From Pricia mediterranea (GTDB lineage Bacteria > Bacteroidota > Bacteroidia > Flavobacteriales > Flavobacteriaceae), in contig NZ_JAVTTP010000001.1 of assembly GCF_032248455.1 (NCBI RefSeq), positions 1,116,001-1,180,000 of the forward strand: a stretch of 64,000 nucleotides of DNA, in the 5' to 3' direction. Both the position numbers and the translations under genes were made by a program. The notes under the pieces are model-generated. The model was given only the letters and a program-made list of their open reading frames with translations. It did not search any database and had not been told where the DNA came from. This document shows, in pieces, positions 27,348-36,113 of this stretch (position 1 is the stretch's first letter; each line of letters opens with the position of its first letter).

Positions 27348-29447
27348 ATGCCGATCAACATCCTTTCCCGCAACCGGACAATATCCTTCACCAATATCAG
27401 AAAGGGCATAAAGGCCAGTTTTACCATTGCCGCCCTTTTCTCCGTTTTTCTGGTGCTCTGTATCGGTTTTTTCATCAACGAAAGGAAAAACGACTCCGGA
27501 ATCATCAATATGGCCGGCCGTCAGCGCATGTTGGGCCAAAAGCTGGCCACGGATATCCATCTTACGGGATCCGACGGCCGGGCCCTGGCCGAAACCGAGA
27601 ACGATGCGGAACTGTGGGACAGTATCCACAACGCCCTGCGGTACGGTAATTTGGAACTGGGCGTACGAAAATCCGAAAACCCCGAAATTATCCGTCTTTT
27701 CGAAGAAATTTCACCTTACCAGCAAAAGCTGTACCTGGCCTCCCTGAGCACGGGCCCGGCAAGACCCGGCGGTCCGGTATACGGCGACATCCGACGATGG
27801 AACGACCGCTATCAGGCCGGGATGGACCGGATCGTAGACGAATTGCAGGCGGACGCCGAAAGGGGCATGTCCGTTCTCAAGTATATCGTAGCTTTCCTGA
27901 TCTCCCTGTTCCTCCTGCTCATCTTCGGGCTGTACAGGATCTTGGTAAAACCCATCATCAAGATCGTAAAGACCCTTTCGGACGAAAGGGAGGAGCGGGC
28001 GGAACAGATAAGGTCCATCCTGGAGAACACCTCGGACCTTATCTGGTCCCTTGACCTTGATCGGAAACTTTTGTCCTTCAATTCCGCATTTTCCAAGGCC
28101 ATCCTAGAGCAGACCGGAACCGCCCCGGTGATAGGCAGCCCGATATTGCGTGACCCCTACCCCGAGGAAATCCTGCGGAAATGGGAGAGCATGTACGAAA
28201 AGGCGTTTTCGGGAAGGAGCTTTTCTACCGAGATCCGGTCCGATAGGGAGGACGGTACCAGCTATATCGAGGTTTCCCTAAACCCCATCTACGGCCCGCA
28301 GGGACGCGTAACGGGATGTAACGTTTTCAGCAGGGACGTGACCGAACGGGCCGAGACCTATAAAAAGCTGGCGAGGAGCGAAAAATATCTGAAGGAGGCC
28401 CAGAGGATTGCCAACCTGGGCAACTGGAACTGGGACATGGCCAGCAACGGGATATATTGGTCGGACCAATTGTACCAGGTCTTCGGACAGGACCCCGAAA
28501 CCTTCCGCCCCGATTACGGGAGCTTTCTGGAGATCATACACCCCGAGGATCGGGAGGCCTTCACGGAGGATGTGGACAACTGCATCGAAAACGGGGCGCC
28601 CCTCGATATCGTACACCGTATCGTAATGGGGGACGGCGGCATCCGCTACGTACACCAGCGGGGACGGACCCATTACCATAGGGGCAGGCCGGTCCGGATG
28701 GCGGGCACCTCACAGGACGTTACCGGGCTCGAGAACGCCAGACTCCGTATCATGCGCCAGTACAACGAACTCGAAAATTTTGTATACATCATATCCCATA
28801 ATATCAGGGCGCCCATCTCGACCCTGCAGGGCCTGGTGGATATCTTCGAACCCGGCAACGCCGCATCCAATGTGCAGGTCATCGACTATATCGGCTCGAC
28901 CGTGGATACGCTCGACAGGACCATCAAGGACCTGAACCACGCCCTGTCCCTTAAGGACATATCGGAGGACACTTTTGGGAAAGTGGACCTGGAAGAGGTC
29001 GTACGGGATATCTGCGATCTTCTTGCCCGGGACATCAAGGTTTCCGGGGCCAGGATCGATCACGACTTCTCGCGGGCCCCCGACGCCTTCGGGGTCAGAA
29101 GCTATTTTACCAATATCCTGTACAACCTTGTGCTGAACTCCATCACGCACAAGGTGGACGAGAGAGATCCGTATATAAGCATACGGTCCCGGCGGACCGC
29201 TATGAAGGGCACCGAGATCGTTGTGTCGGACAACGGAAAGGGTATGGCGCTAACGGAGGGGGCCCACAAGAAAATCTTCGATATGTACGGCAGACTGAGC
29301 GGTAAGTCGGAAGGCAGGGGGATGGGACTGTACCTGGTAAGGACACAGGTGGAGACCATGAAGGGCTCCATAAATGTAAGAAGCGAACCCGGCAAGGGCT
29401 CTATCTTCACGATAGTCTTCGACAGTATACATGAGCCACAATCCTGA
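27348..29447 (+). CDS. Membrane histidine kinase with PilJ-type sensor and two PAS domains
   Basis: A 699-residue membrane kinase. Transmembrane helix 1 is at about residues 24-45 (FTIAALFSVFLVLCIGFF); the periplasmic part has the type IV pilus methyl-accepting motif IINMAGRQRMLGQKLATDI, seen in PilJ and nitrate sensors; helix 2 is at about 180-200 (YIVAFLISLFLLLIFGLYRI). Two PAS/PAC modules follow (about 215-335 and 345-455). The phospho-acceptor is His484 in YIISHNIRAPISTL, and the ATPase has NILYNLVLNSITH, DNGKGM and GRGMGLYLVRTQ. The gene and the three receivers upstream look clearly richer in GC than the regions on either side. Confidence 0.92.
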   Translation: MPINILSRNRTISFTNIRKGIKASFTIAALFSVFLVLCIGFFINERKNDSGIINMAGRQRMLGQKLATDIHLTGSDGRALAETENDAELWDSIHNALRYGNLELGVRKSENPEIIRLFEEISPYQQKLYLASLSTGPARPGGPVYGDIRRWNDRYQAGMDRIVDELQADAERGMSVLKYIVAFLISLFLLLIFGLYRILVKPIIKIVKTLSDEREERAEQIRSILENTSDLIWSLDLDRKLLSFNSAFSKAILEQTGTAPVIGSPILRDPYPEEILRKWESMYEKAFSGRSFSTEIRSDREDGTSYIEVSLNPIYGPQGRVTGCNVFSRDVTERAETYKKLARSEKYLKEAQRIANLGNWNWDMASNGIYWSDQLYQVFGQDPETFRPDYGSFLEIIHPEDREAFTEDVDNCIENGAPLDIVHRIVMGDGGIRYVHQRGRTHYHRGRPVRMAGTSQDVTGLENARLRIMRQYNELENFVYIISHNIRAPISTLQGLVDIFEPGNAASNVQVIDYIGSTVDTLDRTIKDLNHALSLKDISEDTFGKVDLEEVVRDICDLLARDIKVSGARIDHDFSRAPDAFGVRSYFTNILYNLVLNSITHKVDERDPYISIRSRRTAMKGTEIVVSDNGKGMALTEGAHKKIFDMYGRLSGKSEGRGMGLYLVRTQVETMKGSINVRSEPGKGSIFTIVFDSIHEPQS

Positions 29448-29664
29448 ATTTTTTAAGAAGCAAGAACTTTGGGGGTTTCCCTTCTATGGGCGGATAAAAC
29501 CCCGCACAAAAATCAGGGGTCGAAGGGGGGCCATACTTACCTTTTAGGTTTCCGAATAACACGATTCTCCCCACGGGGGGACGGGACAACAACCATTTTT
29601 TTAAACCCATTTTCCTGGCGGTACCGCTGCCGGGAAAGGGAAGTCCTTTCCCTAACGGATCCTG

Positions 29665-29874
29665 TCATTCCGGTGATATCCTACCGGAAACCGTTTCGCC
29701 GGTCCGGCCTGTTCTTTTCGTCCGCAAAGTGTCCCAATCAATGCCAACGGTATCGACCGATGTCCCCGCGGAGCTCTGGCCGTCTTCCCTTGTATCGGAG
29801 TTTTGGAGGGCATAAATGGCTAGCGCTGCCAAAAGCACCGTTAAAAACAAAAAAGACTTCTTGAGGTATCTCAT
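29665..29874 (-). CDS. Small single-helix protein, uncharacterized
   Basis: A 69-residue product with a basic N-terminus and one hydrophobic helix (SFLFLTVLLAALAIYAL, about residues 7-23), followed by a polar, Ser/Thr/Asp-rich tail. It is either an anchored or a secreted small protein. No homolog is recognised, and the reading is supported only by its membrane-signal layout. Confidence 0.4.
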   Translation of the reverse strand: MRYLKKSFLFLTVLLAALAIYALQNSDTREDGQSSAGTSVDTVGIDWDTLRTKRTGRTGETVSGRISPE

Positions 29875-30515
29875 CGTTTTTTTCTATAGATATCTGTTCG
29901 GGAACACGTAGACTCAAATGGGTTACCTAAGGCCGGAAAAATGACTTTTTCTAGTTGGAAAATAGCCTTGATACACCGTTAATTGATTCTCTCGATTCCA
30001 TGGTTCGCAGGTCCCAAAGCATTGAGGTCAGAGGGGAATACCCATGTTCAAAACCTTGACGATAAGGGCTGTAATCAGGCAGCCTATTCCGGCCAATATG
30101 TCCCGAATCCGAAAACGGTCCTTTAATCTTGCGTAAATCCTGTCCATAGAATATGTTTCATACAAAGTTCAACTTGCAATATCAGATGTTGAAGGAAAAT
30201 CGACGAACGAAAATAATTCTGGACAAGTGTCGGCCACTTTTGGATAGTCGTATAATACCTGCTTAACATCGATCGTGATGTTTAGGTAAACCACCCAACA
30301 TCAGTTAGCCATGAACCTATTGATAGGTAGAGGGACCGGGGAGTTACAGGGGGCCTACACATTTGCCAAGGGAAAAACGTCGGTGCGAAAGGGTGTTTTG
30401 CCGAGCGGCATCGTCCCCGTATGCTCATGACCGTTTTATTCGGCGTTTGGTCTAGAATCGGGATTCTTTACATATTTCGGTTGCAACTTTGTCCCGAACA
30501 AAAAAATCGATATTT
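29875..30515. other. Gene-poor region, 640 bp
   Basis: No recognised gene. The only candidate is a 39-codon minus-strand frame at 30028-30147, listed separately. No strong repeats or terminators are visible. Confidence 0.4.
30028..30147 (-). CDS. Possible 39-residue membrane peptide
   Basis: The frame starts ATG at 30147 and ends TGA at 30028. It encodes a basic N-terminus (MDRIYARLKDRFRIRD) and a hydrophobic stretch (ILAGIGCLITALIVKVLNMG). The charge-then-helix design is typical of small inner membrane peptides, but at this length chance is possible and no homolog is recognised. Confidence 0.25.
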   Translation of the reverse strand: MDRIYARLKDRFRIRDILAGIGCLITALIVKVLNMGIPL

Positions 30516-30686
30516 ATGAAAACAGCTTTACTTATCAAGGAAATCTATACCGCAGGATTTCGGAATTTGGGCCACTTCATCGTTAGGAAGTATTTCAAGG
30601 TATTCTCATGGTTCTGCTTTGCAATGTTCGCTGTCGTACTGTACGCGTTTGTTTTCCGGTTGGCCACGGGATTTGCCTTTGACTAG
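30516..30686 (+). CDS. Small membrane protein, 56 residues (DUF6747-like)
   Basis: ATG at 30516 gives MKTALLIKEIYTAGFRNLGH, then a helix VFSWFCFAMFAVVLYAFVFR and the ending LATGFAFD. I recall similar short proteins annotated as DUF6747 in Flavobacteriaceae, but the match is from memory. An upstream in-frame TTG at 30489 exists, but the ATG gives the natural N-terminus. The role is unknown; it should sit in the inner membrane. Confidence 0.5.
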   Translation: MKTALLIKEIYTAGFRNLGHFIVRKYFKVFSWFCFAMFAVVLYAFVFRLATGFAFD

Positions 30687-30816
30687 GTTTAGGGCCCGGT
30701 TCCGGTCCAAGACTAGATGGTTCCGGCGTTACCTGACCGGTCACCTTTTTCTGGCTATCGCTTGGCTCTGTTTTGTGGCTTCCCTGACAATCCTTGGCCT
30801 GTTTCTTTTGACCTAG
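30673..30816 (+). CDS. Possible small membrane protein overlapping the previous gene
   Basis: In another frame a TTG at 30673 opens a 47-codon frame ending at 30816. It encodes a basic stretch (FRARFRSKTRWFRRYLTG) and a strongly hydrophobic helix (HLFLAIAWLCFVASLTILGL). The composition is convincing for a membrane protein, but the start codon is uncertain, and it would overlap the preceding gene by a few bases. The pair may be translationally coupled. Confidence 0.3.
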   Translation: MPLTRFRARFRSKTRWFRRYLTGHLFLAIAWLCFVASLTILGLFLLT

Positions 30817-31158
30817 GGGAAAATAGTTTCAGGTCAGGGGGCCCCAGATCGTTGATTGGTCGATATACGTCTGGAAGCTCAAACGATTGAAGACAGACGT
30901 ATCGGATGGACCTGCGTGAGCGCGGGAAAAATAAGAATTACGGGACAAATGGGGTACGGGCCAGGCCCTTAGCCCCGCTATCCCATGATCAATGATGGAG
31001 GCCCAAGGTAATCGGACGGCCTTCATTCTCATTTGGCAAATTGTCGAAAACAACTCTTAACGAGCGCATACCAAGGGTAACCGGGGGTTTCGACCGAATT
31101 ACCGTCGATGTCCTTTTTAATCTCGTGTTATATAATAATTTTTCTTTACAACACCGCC
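30817..31158. other. Gene-free region, 342 bp
   Basis: Nothing recognisable. Several frames are open but encode no credible protein. Confidence 0.4.
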
Positions 31159-31359
31159 ATGACCGAAAATATCAAACGTCTTTTCGAACAAATGGACCGC
31201 TCTACCAAGCAACAGGCACTGGCCTGCCTTAAGAAGGAGTTCGATGTCAAGAGCAAAAAATCGGTCAGGAAAAAATGGATCATCGGGGGGCGGATTCCTG
31301 AACCCTTCCAGGAAAGAACGGTGGGGCTGTTCCAGGCTCTATTAAGGAACAAGCCATAA
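31159..31359 (+). CDS. Uncharacterized 66-residue basic protein
   Basis: ATG at 31159 gives MTENIKRLFEQMDRSTKQQA, then a basic middle part (KKEFDVKSKKSVRKKWIIGG) and a C-terminus RIPEPFQERTVGLFQALLRN. There is no signal or membrane segment. The sequence reads like a small helical cytoplasmic regulator, perhaps nucleic-acid binding given the lysines, but that is only inference. An upstream in-frame start at 31108 would add an unlikely hydrophobic leader, so the later ATG was chosen. Confidence 0.5.
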   Translation: MTENIKRLFEQMDRSTKQQALACLKKEFDVKSKKSVRKKWIIGGRIPEPFQERTVGLFQALLRNKP

Positions 31360-31438
31360 CGAAGGATGGGAAGTAATCCGCTTCAGCTGTTCCCTAAAAC
31401 GGTAATGCTCGTTCGACGTGGACTGCCAAAGAATCATA

Positions 31439-31457
31439 TCGTTTATTTAAACTTTAT
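31439..31457 (-). repeat. Cassette-type repeat core after the lipoprotein gene
   Basis: Minus strand AAAGTTTAAATAAACGAT, within 10 bp of the lipoprotein stop codon. It matches the core with one change. Confidence 0.6.
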
Positions 31458-31462
31458 GCGTT

Positions 31463-31930
31463 TTACTTTATGACTTCGAAAATTCTTTCACTTTGAGACC
31501 CTCCCCATTTTAATTCACCGTTGTACCAAACCTTGGTAACTATTTCATTGAAGTTACTTTTATCAATCTCCGTTTTAATAATGTCCGAGTCAGTCCCTGA
31601 AAATGCAATTTTCGTTTCGGAATAATTATTTTCAACGAGTGTGGCACTAGGAAACACCACTAAATATTTTCCGTCTCCCCTCTCAACAGTCCTGATGCCC
31701 TTGGGATAATCCAGGTTTCCTTCGAAATATTTCACCCACTCGTTATTAATCCGATGGTAAATGGTTATATCTGATTCATTAAGACCGCTATCCAGTTCAA
31801 AGAGATTTTCTCCAATCATGTTAACATATTTTATCGATATGGCGGTGTCAATATTGACACAACAATCTTTGTTGTTCGAACAGGCCATGAGAAAAAATCC
31901 GATTATCGATATTATTGAAAATTTTTTCAT
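31463..31930 (-). CDS. Uncharacterized lipoprotein
   Basis: A 155-residue protein with a lipoprotein signal peptide, MKKFSIISIIGFFLMAC, the Cys17 being the predicted lipidation site. The mature domain is polar and beta-rich (SDITIYHRINNEWVKYFEGN, then GKYLVVFPSATLVENNYSET). No family is recognised. It is flanked on both sides by cassette-type repeat cores (31439 and 31948) in the same orientation, so it behaves like a one-gene cassette. Confidence 0.65.
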   Translation of the reverse strand: MKKFSIISIIGFFLMACSNNKDCCVNIDTAISIKYVNMIGENLFELDSGLNESDITIYHRINNEWVKYFEGNLDYPKGIRTVERGDGKYLVVFPSATLVENNYSETKIAFSGTDSDIIKTEIDKSNFNEIVTKVWYNGELKWGGSQSERIFEVIK

Positions 31931-31947
31931 TGGCTAATTTTATAAAA

Positions 31948-31964
31948 TCGTTTATTTGAACTCT
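31948..31964 (-). repeat. Cassette-type repeat core
   Basis: Minus strand AGAGTTCAAATAAACGA, five bases after the stop of the split helical gene and about 18 bp before the lipoprotein start. Confidence 0.6.
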
Positions 31965-31968
31965 GGAT

Positions 31969-32502
31969 TTATCTTCCTTCAGTCATCATAGAAATATTCC
32001 TTTCGAATAAATCGGCCAAGATCTGCTCATACCTACCATTCATTTTTCCTAGATGAAGTGAATTATTTTCAAACTTTTCAATTTCCTTCTCTGGAAGTGG
32101 AAATGGAAATCTGCCTGCCCATATCGAAAAATTTTGTAATTCTTTTAAGACCTTACTCTCTTGATCAGTGATACTAATATTGTAGTAATCAATTAAATCA
32201 GAAAAATAGTGTCCACTTGATTTTGATTTCCATTTCTTCATAAATTCTTTATAGGTTTTTATACGGCCGTTTTAAATTGATGAATTTTCACGATATAAGC
32301 CTATCGCCTTAAATAAGTTCTCAACGCACACTGCATATAACAACATGGTCGAGTAATAAAGAGCTACGTTTTTAAACTCTTCAGAGCCCCTTTTATTACT
32401 GCGAAACTGTGAAGAAAATAATGTTAAATTTTCATCAGCGGCAAATTTTAAAGCTTTTGCTTGGTAGATGAATGTTTGATAATCTAATGATCTCCTTACC
32501 AT
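31969..32502 (-). pseudogene. Helical (possibly HEPN-like) protein split by one in-frame TAA
   Basis: Two open frames, 32502-32272 and 32241-31969, lie in the same reading frame. They are separated only by TAA (32272-32274) and ten sense codons (NGRIKTYKEF). Joined, they give a 178-codon helical protein: an N-terminal part with VALYYSTMLLYAVCVENLFKAIGLYR, then HYFSDLIDYYNISITDQESK and LQNFSIWAGRFPFPLPEKE. This helix-then-IWAGR layout resembles small HEPN-like proteins I recall, but the family is not certain. Either a nonsense mutation inactivated it, or the stop is read through, or the downstream ATG at 32241 yields a shorter protein. It belongs to the cassette-like series. Confidence 0.55.
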
Positions 32503-32586
32503 CGTCTATTTTGACCTTTGAACTTTATAATACTCCCCAAATTGTAAATCGAGCAATATAATTGTTATTGGGTTGGCGAGCAATTT

Positions 32587-33387
32587 TCAGTTTTTTGAAA
32601 GTTCTGAAGCCATTACAGGCTTGTTTAACCCGTATTTTTGACTAATATCTTTAACTAATTCAAAGAACCATTGTGGAGCATAGGGACTAATAATTATCTC
32701 GTCAATTAAATCTTTTATTTTCAACGAAACATATTTACCCTCTTGTACTTCTTCCTTGTTCCAATCGTAGGTCAATGTAGTATCAAAGTTTTGAGTAAAT
32801 ATTAAGCGGACCTCATTTTCGTACTCGTACGCTTTATGTTTATGATATGTTGGGTCCCATTTGTTGCTGTCAGGCATAATATCCGTATTGTAATTTATAT
32901 AGACTACTTCAGTAAATTCAATATTTTCTGAGGTGCCCGAAAATGCTTCTATAATATTTGTTACTTTGGAAGTAATCATAATCCCTTTATTGAGGTCTGA
33001 ATATATCTTCCAAAGTGCAGCTGACTCATTCTTACTTTTATTCCAACAACTAACACATACTAACTTTTTAAATTTTTCCGCCTCCTGATTAAGTATATGG
33101 ACGTTCTCTACAATCTCTCTATCCGTTAATTTAGGGTGACCAGATATATAATTATGGCGATTCGCAAAATATTCGTACCTCTTTTCCTGATTCAAACTAG
33201 ACGTAGTACCCTCGAAATGGTCTTCTAATATATCTAGCCTACAGAAGAATAGTGACTCCCTTTGCAGTAAGGATATAAATTTTGTTATATCAAGGTACTT
33301 TACCAACAAGTAATTGTTGGATGGGTACTTAAAAAGAGATGAATTTGGCCCTCGTTTTATTATAGGCATACTATTATTCTTTGTCAA
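32587..33387 (-). CDS. DUF2971 domain protein
   Basis: A 266-residue cytoplasmic protein of the DUF2971 family. Diagnostic segments are LLVKYLDITKFISLLQRESLFFCRLDILED near the N-terminus, VCVSCWNKSKNESAALWKIYSD in the middle and HKAYEYENEVRLIF later, followed by the DEIIISPYAPQWF ending. The family is frequent in accessory and defence-associated regions, but its biochemical activity is not established. There is no signal peptide. It is followed by a 76-bp gap with a weak repeat-core match (CTTTGAACTTT at about 32517). Confidence 0.75.
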   Translation of the reverse strand: MTKNNSMPIIKRGPNSSLFKYPSNNYLLVKYLDITKFISLLQRESLFFCRLDILEDHFEGTTSSLNQEKRYEYFANRHNYISGHPKLTDREIVENVHILNQEAEKFKKLVCVSCWNKSKNESAALWKIYSDLNKGIMITSKVTNIIEAFSGTSENIEFTEVVYINYNTDIMPDSNKWDPTYHKHKAYEYENEVRLIFTQNFDTTLTYDWNKEEVQEGKYVSLKIKDLIDEIIISPYAPQWFFELVKDISQKYGLNKPVMASELSKN

Positions 33388-33510
33388 TGTAGCGCTCTGT
33401 CAATTCTTGTGAAACCTTAATTCCCCGTTAAGCCCTTGATATCTTAAAGACTTACAATGAGCATAGAAATCACTACCCGATCACTTATTTCTTTCAATGT
33501 AAGTTTTCCT

Positions 33511-33570
33511 TCCTTTATTTGAACTTTTCTGCGGGATTCTACTACCCCGAATTATTTTCTTCACCTATGA
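33511..33570 (-). repeat. Cassette-type intergenic repeat, long copy 3
   Basis: Minus strand: CATAGGTGAAGAAAATAATT, then GGGGTAGTAGAATCCCGCAG, then AAAAGTTCAAATAAAGGA. It is collinear with copy 2 at 21556-21632, 12 kb away. It lies just after the stop of the 450-residue HEPN-like gene. The remaining intergenic DNA up to 33387 shows no gene. Confidence 0.7.
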
Positions 33571-33582
33571 AATTTATGAACT

Positions 33583-34935
33583 TCATGTATTTACCCATGG
33601 AACTAATTCGACACCTCCCATGCGCTTTTGATATTTTCCATTATAGTCTAATATCTTAAGTAAGGCCAACTCGATATACCAGTTTGCTAATATTACGGCC
33701 TCTCCTCTCGTCTCTGGGGGTAAATTGGTAACACCTTTAATTTTATTAGTATTAGAATGAACAAGTGAATTACGAATGTATACTATCGAATTCGGTCCGT
33801 CCTTAAAAACTTGTTTCTTCTTTTGCAATATTAAACCTGTAAATTCCACAGGTATTTCATAGGATATTCCGATTTGAGCCAAGACTAATCTTATCTTATT
33901 TTCTGCTGCAAGATTGTTTGCATCATTTATTGTTATCAACTGATTCTTTTCAATCAACCACCAATTATAAATTAATTCTAAAGTGGTTTGAGCCATAATT
34001 AGTCGAGTATCAGTGGAAACTTCATTCATATTAGCTTCGTTGTACCATTTTACGGCAAAAGTCAGAAAACTACTATCTTCTCGATAGTTCCATATTTTGC
34101 AGAAACTTGACCATAATGATTGCAGATGCTTGGATTTTATATTAGTAGGTGCCCAAGAAAAACTGGATCTATAATTTTCAGTATTTAGATATTGATAGTC
34201 TTCCCAGACTTTTTGGTGACCAACTTTTCCTTTGAGGAACATTGCACAGACGGCACGTCCATTAAAAAACGATAAAAAAAAGTCAAGACATTGAATTTGA
34301 TTTTTCAAATCTTCATGTGTCATCAACTGGTTGTTTCTTTTCTTTTTTATTAGACCGTTGTGTAAAAAGAGATACCCCCCTTCATTCCTAAGAGTTTCAG
34401 ATAAACTATCAAAGGAATGGCGCATTTCTAAGATTGTAATAAATTTTTTATTAGTTAGAACAAGTCTACTACTTGTCGAACTAAGACCGCCATCTAGCTC
34501 TCTCTTTACAATATCTCCATGAAACTTTCTTAAGTTCGGAACATCAAATAAGACATGGTCAATATTTGCATCTATATTGCCGAAAAACGGCGTCTCCATT
34601 AGTTCTCCCTGTATTAGTCGTTTATTGGAAGATGATTTGGTAATAAAACATTTGTAAAAAATTTCGGAATCCATTTTGAGAAAAATGTATTCTGCCAAAA
34701 ATAGGTCATGAAAGCCTATAGACTCAGAGCTTTCATATTCGCAAAATAGTTTTATACGAATGGTAGGTTGCCAAACTATTTCCAACCTGCCGTTAGCAGC
34801 GTGAAGTCTGTCGGTTTCATCAAGTTTAAAATTGAATGCGCCTTCGAAAATTTCGATTGGTTCATTAGGCACCGACATTGCAGTACTTTCCTCAAGAGCA
34901 ATGGGAATGTTTTCAAATTCTTTCTGAGTTAGCAT
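33583..34935 (-). CDS. Uncharacterized 450-residue protein with a HEPN-like C-terminus
   Basis: A large cytoplasmic protein of unknown function. The N-terminal half (about residues 1-230) is beta-rich. The C-terminal third is helical and holds YIRNSLVHSNTNK, an R-N-x3-H arrangement as in HEPN ribonucleases, followed by AVILANWYIELALLKILDY. The overall plan, a large beta domain plus a HEPN-like end, recalls ApeA-type or YopA-like phage-defence proteins, but the match is from general pattern only. Low GC and the flanking cassette-type repeats (33511 and 34960) mark it as acquired DNA. Confidence 0.6.
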   Translation of the reverse strand: MLTQKEFENIPIALEESTAMSVPNEPIEIFEGAFNFKLDETDRLHAANGRLEIVWQPTIRIKLFCEYESSESIGFHDLFLAEYIFLKMDSEIFYKCFITKSSSNKRLIQGELMETPFFGNIDANIDHVLFDVPNLRKFHGDIVKRELDGGLSSTSSRLVLTNKKFITILEMRHSFDSLSETLRNEGGYLFLHNGLIKKKRNNQLMTHEDLKNQIQCLDFFLSFFNGRAVCAMFLKGKVGHQKVWEDYQYLNTENYRSSFSWAPTNIKSKHLQSLWSSFCKIWNYREDSSFLTFAVKWYNEANMNEVSTDTRLIMAQTTLELIYNWWLIEKNQLITINDANNLAAENKIRLVLAQIGISYEIPVEFTGLILQKKKQVFKDGPNSIVYIRNSLVHSNTNKIKGVTNLPPETRGEAVILANWYIELALLKILDYNGKYQKRMGGVELVPWVNT

Positions 34936-34959
34936 TCAATATGAATATTTATAATGATT

Positions 34960-34974
34960 CCTTTATTTGAACTT
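34960..34974 (-). repeat. Cassette-type repeat core
   Basis: Minus strand CAAGTTCAAATAAAGG, ten bases after the stop codon of the trypsin-like gene. Confidence 0.6.
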
Positions 34975-34984
34975 GTCTACTTGC

Positions 34985-36061
34985 TTAGTTTCTCATTCCA
35001 CTTTTCATAATTTCAGCATCGCTCATATGATAGGAGTTCCCCTGTGGCCTGCCATTTTTATAATGAAAACTCCATTTTAATGTTCCACTTTCATCATAGA
35101 TTTCTATCGTGCCATTGCCATTTTTTAAAGTGCCTTTTTCTTGAGACTCCCCTTCAGGACTATAATTTGAAATAACTCTCCAAGGAATTCCATTCTTATA
35201 TATTCTCTCGCTCCATAATTTACCGTTTGGATAATAGAATTTGTACAGCCCGTTAAACGATGGTGCCAATTCTATAGTCTCAACGATATTAATTGACGGA
35301 ACAATAGCGGCAAAACCGCCAGTTTTATCACTTATGGTGCCATGTACCAAACCTAAAATAGTTGGAGATACCTCTATAGGATCATCCATATAGTCAGGAA
35401 TTTTGGGGTTATAGGTATGCATTACAGGACCACCGCTAAATCCTGATATACTGGGATCATCTAAAATAAAAAATGGATTAAGTTTTTTATTGTCGGCTCT
35501 TTGAATGTATACAATATCACTAGACGGTCGGAGATTTTTAGTGACCGGTGAAATATTACTGGATGATATGCCTAAGTTCAAAGGAAATCCAAACACGGTA
35601 ACCTCTCTAAGTCTATCAGGGGCCGCCAAACTGTCATTGAGTGAAGAATATGAGATGGTCCTTATATCAAGTTTACTGAGTTCAATTGAATCCATCTTTC
35701 GAAGCCCCAAATGTAAAACAGCAACGTCTGCAGTTGGATGTACTATCCAACTTATATTATTCGTTTTATTTGAATTTAGTAAATGAGCGATGGGTATTTT
35801 CTTTCTCGTACCGTTTTCTCCTCTGTACTGAACGGATCCGTGGATTGAGATACTTTTAGCTACATGCTCAGCTGTCACCAGATAATCATCAAGATCTTTG
35901 GATATGAGAAACCCAGTGCCTGCTCGTTGAGAAATAGAGTCTGAAAGGTAAACTATCGAACTAAATAGTTTTCTAACGGCTTTGTCCTTATTCTGACAAA
36001 TTACCGTGTGAGATATAAAGAAGTGCGCTGAAAATAGAATTAATATTTTATAAAATTTCAT
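34985..36061 (-). CDS. Secreted trypsin-like serine protease with MORN/YwqK-type tail
   Basis: A 358-residue exported protein (signal MKFYKILILFSAHFFISHTVIC). Residues about 30-250 are a chymotrypsin-fold protease: the catalytic His in GTGFLISKDLDDYLVTAEHVA, Asp in HPTADVAVLHL and Ser in SISGFSGGPVM. Residues about 270-350 have three short repeats of the type GLYKFYYPNGKLWSERIYKNG, IEIYDESGTLKWSFHYKNGRPQGN, as in MORN or YwqK-like proteins. The combination of protease and repeat is uncommon to me. It ends right before a cassette-type repeat core, so it is probably a cassette gene. Confidence 0.75.
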   Translation of the reverse strand: MKFYKILILFSAHFFISHTVICQNKDKAVRKLFSSIVYLSDSISQRAGTGFLISKDLDDYLVTAEHVAKSISIHGSVQYRGENGTRKKIPIAHLLNSNKTNNISWIVHPTADVAVLHLGLRKMDSIELSKLDIRTISYSSLNDSLAAPDRLREVTVFGFPLNLGISSSNISPVTKNLRPSSDIVYIQRADNKKLNPFFILDDPSISGFSGGPVMHTYNPKIPDYMDDPIEVSPTILGLVHGTISDKTGGFAAIVPSINIVETIELAPSFNGLYKFYYPNGKLWSERIYKNGIPWRVISNYSPEGESQEKGTLKNGNGTIEIYDESGTLKWSFHYKNGRPQGNSYHMSDAEIMKSGMRN

Positions 36062-36113
36062 TTCTTAATATTGTTATGCTAAACAGCAGCAATTCTTCCT
36101 TTTTTTAAATTTA

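Noticed and set aside
20571-34974. Classical integron with attC sites
   Set aside because: The repeat core does not fit the attC R-box consensus and no tyrosine integrase gene is present; it is reported only as cassette-like.
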